Below, in pieces: positions 55,149-64,000 of a stretch of DNA of 64,000 bases. The notes beneath the pieces were generated by a model, which was given only the letters and a program-made list of their open reading frames with translations, was not told where the DNA came from and made no database searches. Position 1 is the first letter of the stretch. The number at the start of each line of letters is the position of its first letter. This stretch comes from SAR324 cluster bacterium (GTDB lineage: Bacteria > SAR324 > NAC60-12), in contig JADGAV010000008.1 in NCBI GenBank assembly GCA_015231825.1, forward strand, positions 142,515 to 206,514, given 5' to 3'. Both the position numbers and the translations under genes were made by a program.

Positions 55149-56471
55149 ATGAAAAAAAGAATATTATTAGCCAGTTTAGCCGCAGGCTTATTTCTGAGCA
55201 TTTTCAGTAACGGCGCAACGGCCGCGACGGAAATCCAGTGGTGGCATGCGATGTCAGGGCAGCTGGGAGAAACGGTCAATCATTTGGTCAAAGGATTCAA
55301 CGACAGTCAGAGCGATTACGTGCTCAAAGCAGTTCATAAAGGCAACTACACAGAAACAATGACGGCAGCAATTGCCGCGTTTCGCGCGAAGCAGCAACCG
55401 CACATCGTCCAGGTTTTTGAAGTGGGAACCGCGAGCATGATGGCGGCAAAAGGCGCCATCTATCCGGTTCATGAATTGATGGCAGATGCTGGAGAGCCCT
55501 TTAATGAAAGCAGTTACCTTTCCGCAGTGATCGGATATTACACCACCACTGACGGAAAACTTCTCTCCATGCCTTTCAACAGTTCCACTCCCGTCCTTTA
55601 CTGGAACAAAGACGCTTTTAAAAAAGCAGGCCTGGATCGTGCGCCAACGACATGGCAGGAAGTCGGCGAATATTCCAAAAAACTGATTGCCAGCGGAGCT
55701 GCGGAATGCGGATTCACCACAGGATGGCAGTCATGGGTACAGTTGGAAAACTTCGGCACCTGGCACAATACTGCATTTGCTTCAAAAGAGAATGGCTTTG
55801 CAGGCCTTGACACCGAAATGCAGTTCAACAGTCCATTGCATGTGAGGCACATCAAACAGATGGCAGATTGGCAGAAAGAGAAAATCTTTGTTTATGGAGG
55901 AAGACGCAGCACAGGCAATCCGATGTTTGTTGAAGGAAAATGCGCAATGCTGACCAATTCTTCCGCATCCTATGGAGGGATTAAGCAGTCAGCCAAATTC
56001 GCCTTCGGTACCAGCAAACTGCCTTATTATGAAGGAGTTGCAGGTGCCCCGCAAAACAGCATCATCGGTGGTGCGACCCTCTGGGTTCTCAAAGGCGGAT
56101 CAAAGGAAGAATACAAAGGGGTCGCAAAATTCATGACCTACCTTTCCGGGATTGAAGCACAAACGTATTGGCACAAAAACACTGGTTATGTCCCGATTAC
56201 CAATGCGGCATATAAAATGGTAAAAGATTCTGGTTATTATTCAACCCCGGATGGCGCTGACCGTGACATCGCCATTCTGCAAATGAGCAGCAAGGCACCC
56301 ACCGGAAATTCGAGAGGATTACGTCTTGGAAATTTTGTCCAGGCGCGTGACATCATCAATGAAGAACTCGAAGCAATCTGGGCTGGCAAGAAAACGGCCC
56401 AGCAGGGTTTGGACGATGCTGTCAGTCGCAGCAACGCACTCCTCCGCAAGTTTGAGCGAGCCAACAAATAA
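55149..56471 (+). CDS. ugpB: sn-Glycerol-3-phosphate-type ABC binding protein
   Basis: Periplasmic binding protein of 440 residues with a signal peptide (KKRILLASLAAGLFLSIFSN, cleavage after about residue 25). The mature start TEIQWWHAMSGQLGETVNHL and FNDSQSDYVLKAVHKGNYTE are near-canonical UgpB, as is FNSSTPVLYWNKDAFKKAGL. It would bind glycerol-3-phosphate or glycerophosphodiesters. It heads the five-gene cluster ugpBAEC-Q, and the strong GAGGAGG ribosome site fits high-level expression of a binding protein. Close relatives bind glycerophosphocholine, so exact ligand is open. Confidence 0.92.
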   Translation: MKKRILLASLAAGLFLSIFSNGATAATEIQWWHAMSGQLGETVNHLVKGFNDSQSDYVLKAVHKGNYTETMTAAIAAFRAKQQPHIVQVFEVGTASMMAAKGAIYPVHELMADAGEPFNESSYLSAVIGYYTTTDGKLLSMPFNSSTPVLYWNKDAFKKAGLDRAPTTWQEVGEYSKKLIASGAAECGFTTGWQSWVQLENFGTWHNTAFASKENGFAGLDTEMQFNSPLHVRHIKQMADWQKEKIFVYGGRRSTGNPMFVEGKCAMLTNSSASYGGIKQSAKFAFGTSKLPYYEGVAGAPQNSIIGGATLWVLKGGSKEEYKGVAKFMTYLSGIEAQTYWHKNTGYVPITNAAYKMVKDSGYYSTPDGADRDIAILQMSSKAPTGNSRGLRLGNFVQARDIINEELEAIWAGKKTAQQGLDDAVSRSNALLRKFERANK

Positions 56472-56552
56472 ATTTTCCTGGTTTCCTCCCCGCTCCCTTC
56501 GAAAGCAAGAATTCATCTTCTTTTGAGGGGAGTTTGGCATGAAAGGAGTAAA

Positions 56553-57434
56553 ATGCAAAAGCGTGTCACCTTTCGAAATCTTTGGCTTCCCTATTTGCTG
56601 CTTGCACCTCAAGTCACGATCACCCTAATTTTTTTCATTTGGCCGGCCAGTCAAGCTCTTTACCAGTCCGTCCTGATGGAAGATGCCTTCGGCCTGAAAT
56701 CTGAATTTGTCTGGTTGGAAAATTTTGAGGCCATCTTCACCGATTCCAATTATTTGGCATCGATGAAAACCACCGCCATCTTCACCGTTTCTACTACCCT
56801 GCTCAGTTTATCCACATCACTGTTTTTTGCAGTGAAAGCCGATCGTGTGATCCGGGGAGCTTCCGTCTACAAAGCAATCATGCTCTGGCCATATGCCATT
56901 GCTCCTGCAATCGCCGGGGTGCTTTGGCTTTTCATGTTCAACCCGGGCAACGGGATCATCATGCTTGCCCTGGAACATCTGGCTTACAATTGGAACCATG
57001 TCCTCAACGGTGATCAAGCGATGGTTCTGGTAGTCATTGCCTCGGCCTGGAATCAAATTGCCTACAATTTCATTTTTTTCCTGGCAGGACTTCAAATGAT
57101 CCAGCAATCTTATATTGAAGCAGCAGCCATGGATGGGGCAGGACCGACAAGACGGTTTTGGACCATCATTTTTCCGCTTCTCTCCCCGACTACTTTTTTC
57201 CTGATTGTAGTCAATATCGTTTTTGCTTTTTTCAGCACCTTCGGCGTCATCCACGCCGTCACCGAAGGCGGCCCTTATCAGGCAACAGAAATTCTGGTCT
57301 ACAAAGTCTTCCGTGATGGCTTCGTGGGGCTCGATCTGGGAGGTTCAGCAGCCCAATCGGTGATCTTGATGGCGATTGTCATCTCCTTAACATTTATTCA
57401 GTTTCGATATGTAGAAAGGAGGGTGGAGTACTGA
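56553..57434 (+). CDS. ugpA: Glycerol-3-phosphate ABC permease, UgpA-like
   Basis: 293 residues from ATG 56553 (AAAGGAG five bases before). Six helices. The EAA loop reads [20 protein letters not shown]. It lies 81 bases after ugpB, and its stop overlaps the ugpE start (TGATG), giving coupled synthesis of the two permeases. Family context and the order match ugpBAEC of many Gram-negatives. No odd features. Confidence 0.92.
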   Translation: MQKRVTFRNLWLPYLLLAPQVTITLIFFIWPASQALYQSVLMEDAFGLKSEFVWLENFEAIFTDSNYLASMKTTAIFTVSTTLLSLSTSLFFAVKADRVIRGASVYKAIMLWPYAIAPAIAGVLWLFMFNPGNGIIMLALEHLAYNWNHVLNGDQAMVLVVIASAWNQIAYNFIFFLAGLQMIQQSYIEAAAMDGAGPTRRFWTIIFPLLSPTTFFLIVVNIVFAFFSTFGVIHAVTEGGPYQATEILVYKVFRDGFVGLDLGGSAAQSVILMAIVISLTFIQFRYVERRVEY

Positions 57435-58279
57435 TGGTAGAAAATCGTTCCTTTCAAAAAGTTGTCACTCATAGTTCCTTGATCATTGGTGTCTTTATCA
57501 TCATTTTCCCGATTTACATTGCTCTGGTAACCTCTTCTCATGAGCAGGCGGAAGTCGCATCAACCGTTCAGACCTGGTTCGGCAGCGCCTTTCTTGACAA
57601 TTATTCCACCATTCTGACAACCGGGAGAGAATCAACCGGGGCCATTCCCATTTCATTGATGATGTGGAACAGTCTCATTATGGCGGTTGGTATTACCGTC
57701 GGAAAGATTGTCATATCTATCATTTCGGCCTATGCCATTGTCTATTTCAAATTTCCTCTTAGAATGTTTTTCTTTTGGATCATCTTTGTCACTTTGATGC
57801 TTCCAGTTGAAGTCCGAATATTACCAACCTATGAAGTGGTCGCGGACCTGGGATTACTGAATTCTTATACAGGACTGATCCTCCCCTTGATTGCTTCAGC
57901 AACGGCAACCTTTCTTTTTCGCCAGTTTTTTCTCACCATCCCCGATGAGTATGTGGAAGCAGCCAGGGTAGACGGTGCAGGACCAATTCGATTCTTCATC
58001 GATATCCTGCTCCCTCTTTCACAAACCAGCATAGCCGCACTGTCTGTGATTCTTTTCACTTATGGATGGAACCAGTATCTCTGGCCGCTTTTAATCACCA
58101 CTGAAGAGAGCATGACGACCATTGTGATGGGGATCAAACGGATGATTGTAGTCGAGGATTCCGTTCCTGAATGGAATCTGACAATGGCAACCGCCCTCTT
58201 GGCGATGGTGCCACCTCTGGCAGTGGTGGTGGGCATGCAGCGTCAATTCATCAAAGGTCTGGTGGAAACTGAAAAATAA
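57434..58279 (+). CDS. ugpE: Glycerol-3-phosphate ABC permease, UgpE-like
   Basis: 281-residue inner-membrane protein with six helices. EAA loop EAARVDGAGPIRFFIDILLP is present. Start overlaps the ugpA stop by one base (TGATG). The ATPase gene follows after about 21 bases. Size and motifs are normal for UgpE/MalG-type subunits, and partnership with UgpA is near certain from the overlap. Confidence 0.92.
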   Translation: MVENRSFQKVVTHSSLIIGVFIIIFPIYIALVTSSHEQAEVASTVQTWFGSAFLDNYSTILTTGRESTGAIPISLMMWNSLIMAVGITVGKIVISIISAYAIVYFKFPLRMFFFWIIFVTLMLPVEVRILPTYEVVADLGLLNSYTGLILPLIASATATFLFRQFFLTIPDEYVEAARVDGAGPIRFFIDILLPLSQTSIAALSVILFTYGWNQYLWPLLITTEESMTTIVMGIKRMIVVEDSVPEWNLTMATALLAMVPPLAVVVGMQRQFIKGLVETEK

Positions 58280-58300
58280 ATAGACAAAAGGAGTCAGCCC

Positions 58301-59383
58301 ATGGCACATGTCAGTTTGCAGGGAGTGCGCAAAAGCTTTGATAGTCTGGAAATCCTGCACGGGATTGATTGTGAAATTGAAGATGGAGAATTCATTGTCA
58401 TTTTAGGTCCATCCGGCTGCGGAAAATCGACGCTCCTGCGGGTGATTGCCGGATTGGAAACACTGAGCGGCGGAACGGTCACGATTGGTGAGAAAATTGT
58501 CAATGAACTGGAACCCGCGGACCGGGATATTGCCATGGTTTTTCAAAACTATGCCCTTTATCCCCACATGACGGTCTACAAAAATATGGCCTACAGTCTT
58601 AAGATTCGAGGACTCTCTAAAACAGAAATTGAGCAACGAGTGCAGGACGCCGCAAAAATCCTGGAGTTGGGCGACCTGCTTCATCGAAAACCCAGACAGT
58701 TGTCAGGAGGGCAACGTCAACGAGTGGCAATGGGACGTTGCATTGTAAGGGAACCCAAAGTTTTTCTATTTGATGAACCTTTGAGCAACCTTGACGCCAA
58801 ATTGCGAGTCCAGATGAGGTTTGAGCTGAGACAGCTTCATGAAAGTCTGAAAATCACCTCCATCTATGTGACCCATGATCAGGTGGAAGCAATGACCCTG
58901 GCTGATCGATTGATTGTGATGGACGGCGGCAATGCGGCGCAAATTGGTTCTCCCCTTGAAGTCTATGAACAACCGATGACCAAATTTGTCGCCGGTTTTA
59001 TCGGATCTCCGGCCATTAATTTTTTTAATGGAAAAATGAGCGGTGACGGCAGCCAGGTCGAGCTGGTGGATTCGACCTGTCTCTCATTGGGAAAAAACGG
59101 ATTGAAAAAACATGGCGGAAGCGAGGTGACATTGGGAATTCGTCCAGAGGATTTCAAGGTGGTGGAAGACGATCAGGCGATGATACACCTGCAGGTGGAC
59201 ATGGTCGAAACACTTGGCGCCGACACTTTGATTCATGGACATCTTGGCAAAATTGATACCGATTTTATTGTACGTCTGTCAGGGACCCACCATTTGAAAA
59301 GGGGAATCAAATTGCCACTTTCTGTGTCTCCCGAAAAATTGCACTTCTTCGAATCTCAAAACGGAAATCGAATTCAAAACTGA
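58301..59383 (+). CDS. ugpC: Glycerol-3-phosphate ABC ATPase, UgpC-like
   Basis: 360-residue MalK-type ATPase. Walker A GPSGCGKST (about 36-44), signature RQLSGGQRQRVAMGR, Walker B VFLFDEPLSNLDAKLR, switch His in YVTHDQVEAMTLADR, then a C-terminal OB-type (TOBE) domain with LGIRPEDFKV. AAAGGAG before the ATG. The TOBE domain is the site of regulation in MalK/UgpC relatives. Complete and typical. Confidence 0.95.
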   Translation: MAHVSLQGVRKSFDSLEILHGIDCEIEDGEFIVILGPSGCGKSTLLRVIAGLETLSGGTVTIGEKIVNELEPADRDIAMVFQNYALYPHMTVYKNMAYSLKIRGLSKTEIEQRVQDAAKILELGDLLHRKPRQLSGGQRQRVAMGRCIVREPKVFLFDEPLSNLDAKLRVQMRFELRQLHESLKITSIYVTHDQVEAMTLADRLIVMDGGNAAQIGSPLEVYEQPMTKFVAGFIGSPAINFFNGKMSGDGSQVELVDSTCLSLGKNGLKKHGGSEVTLGIRPEDFKVVEDDQAMIHLQVDMVETLGADTLIHGHLGKIDTDFIVRLSGTHHLKRGIKLPLSVSPEKLHFFESQNGNRIQN

Positions 59384-59387
59384 GGCT

Positions 59388-60158
59388 ATGCAAAAAAAAG
59401 TAATCAATATCGCACACCGGGGATTTAGCGGAAAATTTCCCGAAAACACAATGCTTGCATTCAGGGAGGCACTCTCACTCGGCGTTGATATGATTGAATT
59501 GGATGTCCATTTATCCAAAGACCGCAAAGTGGTCGTTCACCATGATGATGAACTGGGAAGAACCGCTGCAGGAACTGGATTGATCAAAGACCATACGCTT
59601 AAAGAATTGAAAGCATTGGACGCCGGGTCCTGGTTTGATCAAAAATATTCCGCAGAACGAATTCCTCTCCTGGAAGAAGTGCTGGACATCATGGATGGTC
59701 CGACAAAACTGAATATTGAAATCAAATCGGCTGCTTATGAAGAAGAAGAAACACCGGATGGCATCGAACATCAGATAGCCGCCCTGGTCCGCAAAAAAGG
59801 GATGGAAGAAAAAGTCGTGGTTTCCTCTTTTCAAGTGAATTGTCTACGTCGGTTGAATCAAATTTCCAATGCGCCCCAGGTCATTATTTTGGATTTGGGA
59901 ATTGAAAAAAAATTGGATCTGATCGAAGAAATCCGACCTGTTTCCTACAACACCTATTATTGGCGGCTTTCCCTGGAAGACATCGATACCGTCCATCAGG
60001 CCGGAGCATCGCTCAATGTTTTCACCGTCAACAACCGGACAGAAATGGAAACCATGATCAGGATGGGTGTCGATGGAATCATCACGAACACTCCTCATCT
60101 CCTCAAAAAAATATTCCTGGACCGTCAGCTGGGTCACACCCGCGAGTCGCTCTGGTAA
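59388..60158 (+). CDS. ugpQ: Glycerophosphodiester phosphodiesterase
   Basis: 256-residue cytosolic enzyme (no signal peptide) that cuts glycerophosphodiesters to glycerol-3-phosphate and an alcohol. Active-site residues: His and Arg in IAHRGFSGKFPENTMLAFRE, Glu-Asp pair in DMIELDVHLSKD and His in VVVHHDDELGRTAAG, then IKSAAYEEE-type metal Glu (LNIEIKSA). It starts five bases after ugpC, so it belongs to the operon and would process diesters brought in by UgpBAEC. Position and size match UgpQ. Confidence 0.93.
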   Translation: MQKKVINIAHRGFSGKFPENTMLAFREALSLGVDMIELDVHLSKDRKVVVHHDDELGRTAAGTGLIKDHTLKELKALDAGSWFDQKYSAERIPLLEEVLDIMDGPTKLNIEIKSAAYEEEETPDGIEHQIAALVRKKGMEEKVVVSSFQVNCLRRLNQISNAPQVIILDLGIEKKLDLIEEIRPVSYNTYYWRLSLEDIDTVHQAGASLNVFTVNNRTEMETMIRMGVDGIITNTPHLLKKIFLDRQLGHTRESLW

Positions 60159-60488
60159 TGAAACCAGATCGTTCGGTTGTCTGAGGAAAATCGGACTTCC
60201 GCGATTTCGCCTGCTCTTTAACATTCCTATTTTCTGCGACCCAAACAAGGGATCGTATTTTTACCAGAATTGTTGATAATTCTACCATCTTTTTGATCAT
60301 TAGCGGAATATGCATTCATCTTTCTTTTTTCTCCACTGCCGGGAAATGATGCTCATTTTCGTAACCATCATTTATACTCATCTTCTACCGTTGAAATATT
60401 ATTATTTATAAATATCAACAAGTTAAATAGTATATTAAATTTCTTGGCACTACCTTTCGTCAGTTCCCAGAATGCGTGAAGTGAATGG
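60159..60488. other. Intergenic region between ugpQ and the transposase remnant
   Basis: About 330 bases, AT-rich at 60360-60450. It should contain the outer end of the insertion sequence on the C-terminal side of the transposase, but I could not find a matching inverted repeat at the other end, so the boundary is not set. No gene or clear terminator is visible. Confidence 0.4.
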
Positions 60489-61758
60489 TTATGAACTCTC
60501 GCGAATAGTTGGAGCCATTGCGACACCAACGGCCTTAAAAACGTTACCGCAAACTCCTTTGGCCTCGGTTCTGACAATGAAAGCCTTACCATTTTCTTCA
60601 ATTTCCACTTCTTGGAGAACCTTCAAATCCCTATTAATATCAGCCCATTCAAAGTCAAATCCAGCTCTTTCAGGACGACTATCGAGTTCTTTGCGGAGAA
60701 CCAAAGCAAGAAAGCTGCAAAAAACATGGCCACGAATAGTCTCGTCGCATTTATGAAAGATGGGACGGGTATCAAGGACAGATTTCACATCGCGAAACAC
60801 ATTTTCTACTTGCCAGAGTTCTTTGTACTTGAGTCCAATCTGATCAGCGCTGAGATCCATATTGGTGGGTAGAACCCACTTACCATCGAATCTAGAATCC
60901 GCATCAATCTTTTTCTGGTCAAGTGTCACCGTGCCTTTGCCAATCTTGAGAAATTTTCGGTAACCACGGTTTCTGACTAAGCTTTTGGGGTTGACCCGAA
61001 TCTGCTCTTCAAGTTTATCAATAATCGCCTGTCGGGTAGCCTTATCCTTGCGTGCCTGCTTGATATTTTGGGAGACTATGTAAAGTTTATCATCGACCCG
61101 CACTTTCTTGACCCTCAAGGGCGCAGGATTCTTGCCTTTCGTCGACTCTGGACGCACTTCCCGGTAACGGCCGGCACGACTCAAGACCTCTTCACTGACC
61201 TCCTTGACTCGCCTCATTCGTGCTCCCAGAATATATTGAATGTTGCAGTCTGGACTTTCCAATGCTTTGATCGTCTCTGAACCGATCATTCCCAGATCTG
61301 CCAACGATGGAAAAATTTCCGATCTCAAACCGTTCGCGAAATCTCTCAACCACAGGGAGCATGACCTTGACATCGGCGGTATTACCAGGCCACATCTCAC
61401 AGCAAATAGGGCGACCGTTATTGTCAAGAATGGCGCCGACCACCATTTGTTTCCGATCGCCACGATGATCTTTGCTATGGCCATACTGACCCATTGTCTG
61501 ACCGCCTTGACCTTCGAAATAGATTGAAGTGGTATCAAAGAAAACCAGCTTGAGTTCAGAAAACAGATTGCGGTGTTCAGAAAACAACGCCTCTTCGACG
61601 AGATCCTTGACACACCTTGGCGAATACGGAGTGGCATCTTGTTGGTCATCCACTGTCTCGCCGAGGAATGCCACCGCTCGATAGACATGATGCAACACAA
61701 TACTATCAACTCCTTTGATAGCGTAATCTCTCCGCCATTTGTCATCGAAATATTCCAT
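60489..61758 (-). pseudogene. IS1634-like transposase, frameshifted and truncated
   Basis: Reads as one transposase only across a frame change. The upstream part (61758 to about 61302) carries LVFFDTTSIYFEGQGGQTMG, YGHSKDHRGDRKQMVVGAIL and EMWPGNTADVKVM. The downstream part begins at ADLGMIGSETIKALE and runs to the normal end with KELWQVENVFRDVKSVLDTR and HKCDETIRGHVFCSFLALVL. One extra base in the GG (CC on the plus strand at 61301-61302) shifts the frame exactly at the second catalytic Asp. About 120 amino-terminal residues expected for the family are missing. Both lesions argue for a dead element; programmed frameshifting is unlikely without a slippery site. Confidence 0.85.
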
Positions 61759-61778
61759 TTGAGCAATTCAATCTGGCA

Positions 61779-61949
61779 ATGCTTGAATATGAAGGGTTAA
61801 CTACAACAACGACACCTCTTCCAGCTAAGAAAATTGGTGACGAAGATGATGAAAGCATGCTAAACGGTAAGAAAGTTGACAGCACCCTGACTTTTAGTAC
61901 CAAAACTGCTGTGATGAAAATTTGGCAATTAATTAAAAACATCTCATGA
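61779..61949 (+). CDS. Short 56-residue open frame overlapping lysR (possible gene remnant)
   Basis: An open frame from ATG 61779 whose stop TGA overlaps the lysR ATG (ATGA), as in coupled operons. The product is polar with an acidic patch KKIGDEDDESMLNGKK and ends KIWQLIKNIS. I recognise no family. The frame is open for a further seven codons before the Met, up to the truncated transposase edge, so it may be the 3' end of a host gene whose front was lost when the IS element inserted. It could also be chance. Confidence 0.3.
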   Translation: MLEYEGLTTTTTPLPAKKIGDEDDESMLNGKKVDSTLTFSTKTAVMKIWQLIKNIS

Positions 61950-62917
61950 ATCACGATCAACTGCTCATTCTGGACGCCATCATCAAAACAGGCAGCTTCA
62001 ATGCTGCTTCGGAAATGTTGCACCGGAGTCAGCCTTCCCTCAGCATGGCCATCAAAAAGCTTGAAGACGAGTTGGGACTGAAGATCTTTTCCCGAGACAA
62101 GTATCGTGCAACCCTGACCGAAGAAGGGGAGGCTATATACAATAAAATTAAGATTATTCTCCGCCATACCGATGATTTGTTCACGCTCAGCCAGCAGCTT
62201 TCTATCGGCAATGAACCAAAAATCTGGATTGCCATTGATTCCCTCTTTCCGCTTCCGTTGATGCTGGGAGCCCTCAAGCAGTTCGTTGAGGACCATCCCG
62301 AAACCGAATTCAACCTTTCCGTGGAATACCTCAATGGTGCAATGGAGAGAGTTCTGGATGGCGATGCCGATTTGGCAGTCACTCCAATTGATGATATTTA
62401 TCCTCATTTGGAATCGGTCTTCATCATCAATGTCAGTTTGATTCCGGTCGCCTCCAAAAACTTTCCTCCCGCGCAAAAAAGAGAAGTGCTCAGCAACAAG
62501 GAAATGGAGCAGCATATCCAAATTCTGGCGGTTGACAGCAGCCTTCATCCGCATGAAAACAAAGTCTCTATCTATCCGAAAAATACCATCCGTTTTCTGG
62601 AAGATGGGCGTCAGTGGACGGTCAATAACAATGCCACAAAAAAAGACTTTATTTTGGCAGGACTGGGGTGGGGGAGACTTCCCAGTCATTATATCCAGGA
62701 AGAATTATTGAACGGCAGCCTGGTGCCCCTCCACATCGAGAGCATCAAACCGGTGAAAGTTGAAATCCAGCTCGTTCGTCAAAGAAATCGTCCCCTCGGA
62801 CTCATTTCTCAAAAATTATGGAATCAAGTGCAGCAATGGTCAAAAGGGATCGCTGACTATGAGCAGAAAATAGAGCATCTCCTGACTTCCAGTCACACAA
62901 CTCCCCCCCGGCAATGA
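61946..62917 (+). CDS. LysR-type transcriptional regulator
   Basis: 323 residues. The helix-turn-helix is at the start (LLILDAIIKTGSFNAASEML, then RSQPSLSMAIKKLEDELGLK and IFSRDK), followed by the effector-binding domain (about 90-300) with DADLAVTPIDDIYPHLE. It would bind an effector and activate or repress nearby operons. It is convergent with the DUF2160/permease genes of a glycerol-type transporter and lies between them and ugp; either could be its target. Start overlaps the preceding short frame. Effector unknown. Confidence 0.93.
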   Translation: MNHDQLLILDAIIKTGSFNAASEMLHRSQPSLSMAIKKLEDELGLKIFSRDKYRATLTEEGEAIYNKIKIILRHTDDLFTLSQQLSIGNEPKIWIAIDSLFPLPLMLGALKQFVEDHPETEFNLSVEYLNGAMERVLDGDADLAVTPIDDIYPHLESVFIINVSLIPVASKNFPPAQKREVLSNKEMEQHIQILAVDSSLHPHENKVSIYPKNTIRFLEDGRQWTVNNNATKKDFILAGLGWGRLPSHYIQEELLNGSLVPLHIESIKPVKVEIQLVRQRNRPLGLISQKLWNQVQQWSKGIADYEQKIEHLLTSSHTTPPRQ

Positions 62918-63007
62918 GCTCATCCACATTTGCCTCTGCTTAATTTTCCTGATGACTTATTGGAATCTGTGATTTGGAGATCATAATAATGAAGAGGATT
63001 CTTGCAG

Positions 63008-63289
63008 TCAGACCCACTTGAAAGTGAGGATCCAAAAGAGAATTGAAAGTGCCAATGCTCCCCAAAGCGGTGTCCCGAATAAACCCAGCCATCCCAAATG
63101 GATAAAACCGGATCCCAACCACGAAATGAAGAGCCGGTCCCCGCGGGTCGTGTCCAGGCCGAGAATTCCCCGGCGAGGGTCACCGCCGGGACGAAATTTT
63201 TCCCAAATCCCCATCGCGACAATCGAAAGCACAACCGCAATAAAAAAAGCAACTGTGGGCCAAGTCCAGGCCATCCAGGATAATCCCAT
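63008..63289 (-). CDS. DUF2160 membrane protein of a glycerol-type ABC transporter
   Basis: 93-residue protein with two to three helices (about 12-28, 52-88). The central segment ILGLDTTRGDRLFISWLG and the small size match DUF2160 proteins found in glpSTPQV-type glycerol ABC operons. It starts 15 bases after the permease gene (GAGGAAG before the ATG), so it is part of the same operon. Its biochemical role is not established. The gene for a binding protein does not follow: the LysR gene converges here. Confidence 0.8.
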   Translation of the reverse strand: MGLSWMAWTWPTVAFFIAVVLSIVAMGIWEKFRPGGDPRRGILGLDTTRGDRLFISWLGSGFIHLGWLGLFGTPLWGALALSILFWILTFKWV

Positions 63290-63304
63290 AATACTTCCTC
63301 ACCC

Positions 63305-64000
63305 TTATACACGTCCTAAAGCAAAACCTTTGGCGATGTAGTTCCGGACAAAATAAATCACAAATGCCCCCGGAATGATTGTCAGAGAACCCGCTGCCGC
63401 CAGTAAACCCAATTCATAGCCCGATGTACTCGCCGTCCGAGTCATGGTCGCGGCAATCGGCTTGGCATCAACAGAGGTCAGAGTTTTGGCAAGCAAAAGT
63501 TCAACCCACGAATACATAAAGCAGAAAAATGCGGTGACCCCAATTCCTGCGGCAATGGTGGGGATGAAAATTTTCAGAAAAAATTTTGAAAAAGAGTAGC
63601 CATCCAGATAGGCGGTTTCGTCGAGTTCTTTCGGAACTCCTGACATGAATCCTTCCAGAATCCATACTGCCAACGGGATGTTGAACAAACAATGGGCCAG
63701 AGCAACGGCAATATGCGTGTCAAAAAGTTCAATGGCCGAATAAAGCTGGAAAAACGGCAGAGCAAAGACGGCAGGAGGTGCCATCCGGTTGGTGAGCAGC
63801 CAAAAAAACAGATGTTTGTCTCCCAGAAAATGATACCGTGAAAACGCATAAGCGGCCGGCAGAGCCACCGTCACGGAAATGACCGTATTGATGACAACGT
63901 AGATCAACGAATTGATGTAGCCATTGTACCAGGTGGGATCGGTGAAAATTTTAATATAATTTTCAAGGGTGAAATTGCTGGGGAAAAAAGAGAATCCTCC
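63305..64000 (-). CDS. Glycerol-type ABC transporter permease, GlpQ-like (5' end off window)
   Basis: 232 codons are in view and the reading frame is open to base 64000, where it begins GGFSFFPSNFTLENY, so the start lies to the right. Five helices can be seen, with the permease loop ELDETAYLDGYSFSKFFLKI and the close WVELLLAKTLTSVDAKPIA. The downstream DUF2160 gene identifies the operon as a glycerol/sugar-alcohol-type importer rather than maltose-type. Other subunits should be beyond the right edge. Confidence 0.88.
   Translation of the reverse strand, partial: GGFSFFPSNFTLENYIKIFTDPTWYNGYINSLIYVVINTVISVTVALPAAYAFSRYHFLGDKHLFFWLLTNRMAPPAVFALPFFQLYSAIELFDTHIAVALAHCLFNIPLAVWILEGFMSGVPKELDETAYLDGYSFSKFFLKIFIPTIAAGIGVTAFFCFMYSWVELLLAKTLTSVDAKPIAATMTRTASTSGYELGLLAAAGSLTIIPGAFVIYFVRNYIAKGFALGRV

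Noticed and set aside
61268-61766. Amino-terminal 165 residues of the 425-residue frame as a protein
   Set aside because: This part is out of register with the transposase; the real transposase frame here starts at 61758 and joins through the frame change near 61301.
61742-62689. 315-residue open frame antisense to lysR
   Set aside because: Opposite the HTH and effector domains of a clear LysR protein; no family resemblance.

Overview
The window is a mid-GC (about 45% by eye), gene-dense chromosomal segment of a Gram-negative bacterium. Evidence for Gram-negative: an Omp85-type barrel, a MipA/OmpV-type porin, lipoproteins and periplasmic binding proteins. Flagellar switch proteins, a PII uridylyltransferase, CHASE/PAS histidine kinases, two phosphate/glycerol-type ABC systems and a selenocysteine-containing redoxin fit a marine deltaproteobacterium-like or SAR324-like lineage. 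That placement is inference; no rRNA or other marker is present. I saw no tRNA, rRNA, CRISPR array or prophage.

Layout. 1-3.2 kb: a minus-strand oligopeptide-type ABC operon (binding protein, DppB, DppC running off the left edge). 3.6-9.5 kb: nitroreductase, HAD phosphatase, an ABC-2-type exporter pair, a large GT-C membrane protein and a TauE/SafE permease. 10.2-16.2 kb: a three-gene phosphorelay (CHASE-PAS kinase, single-domain receiver, REC-PAS-kinase-REC hybrid). 16.5-18.5 kb: a lipoprotein HtrA protease and a 66-residue membrane protein. 19.3-21.9 kb: a divergent FliM-like protein and a FliN carrying a very long acidic repeat domain. 22.1-28.2 kb: an extended GlnD, IlvD with a histone-like lysine/alanine tail, and a phosphoglycolate-phosphatase-like HAD. 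28.3-31.5 kb: a Trx/DipZ-like protein whose first active-site Cys is encoded by in-frame UGA (probable selenoprotein), an Omp85-type barrel without POTRA domains, and a MipA-type porin. 31.5-45.5 kb: a housekeeping mix (VOC, Ldh2, NudC, DHDPS-family lyase, copper chaperone, CysM, cysteine-desulfurase-like enzyme, sirtuin, pyruvate kinase, MauG-like di-heme lipoprotein). 34.4-36.4 and 45.8-52.1 kb: membrane proteins of GT-C type, including two paralogues that fuse a TMTC-like membrane half to TPR repeats and share a four-cysteine tail. 52.2-60.2 kb: ferritin-like protein, Pit phosphate transporter with its DUF47 partner, and a complete ugpBAECQ-type operon for glycerol-3-phosphate/glycerophosphodiesters. 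60.5-61.8 kb: a decayed IS1634-like transposase. 61.9-64 kb: a LysR regulator and the end of a glycerol-type ABC operon with its DUF2160 subunit.

How it fits together: the right-hand 12 kb looks like a phosphorus and glycerol acquisition region (Pit, Ugp, phosphodiesterase, glycerol-type ABC). The strongest unusual signal is the UGA-containing redoxin with a candidate bacterial SECIS hairpin at about 28.65 kb. Next are the acidic FliN, the IlvD tail and the paired TMTC-TPR proteins.
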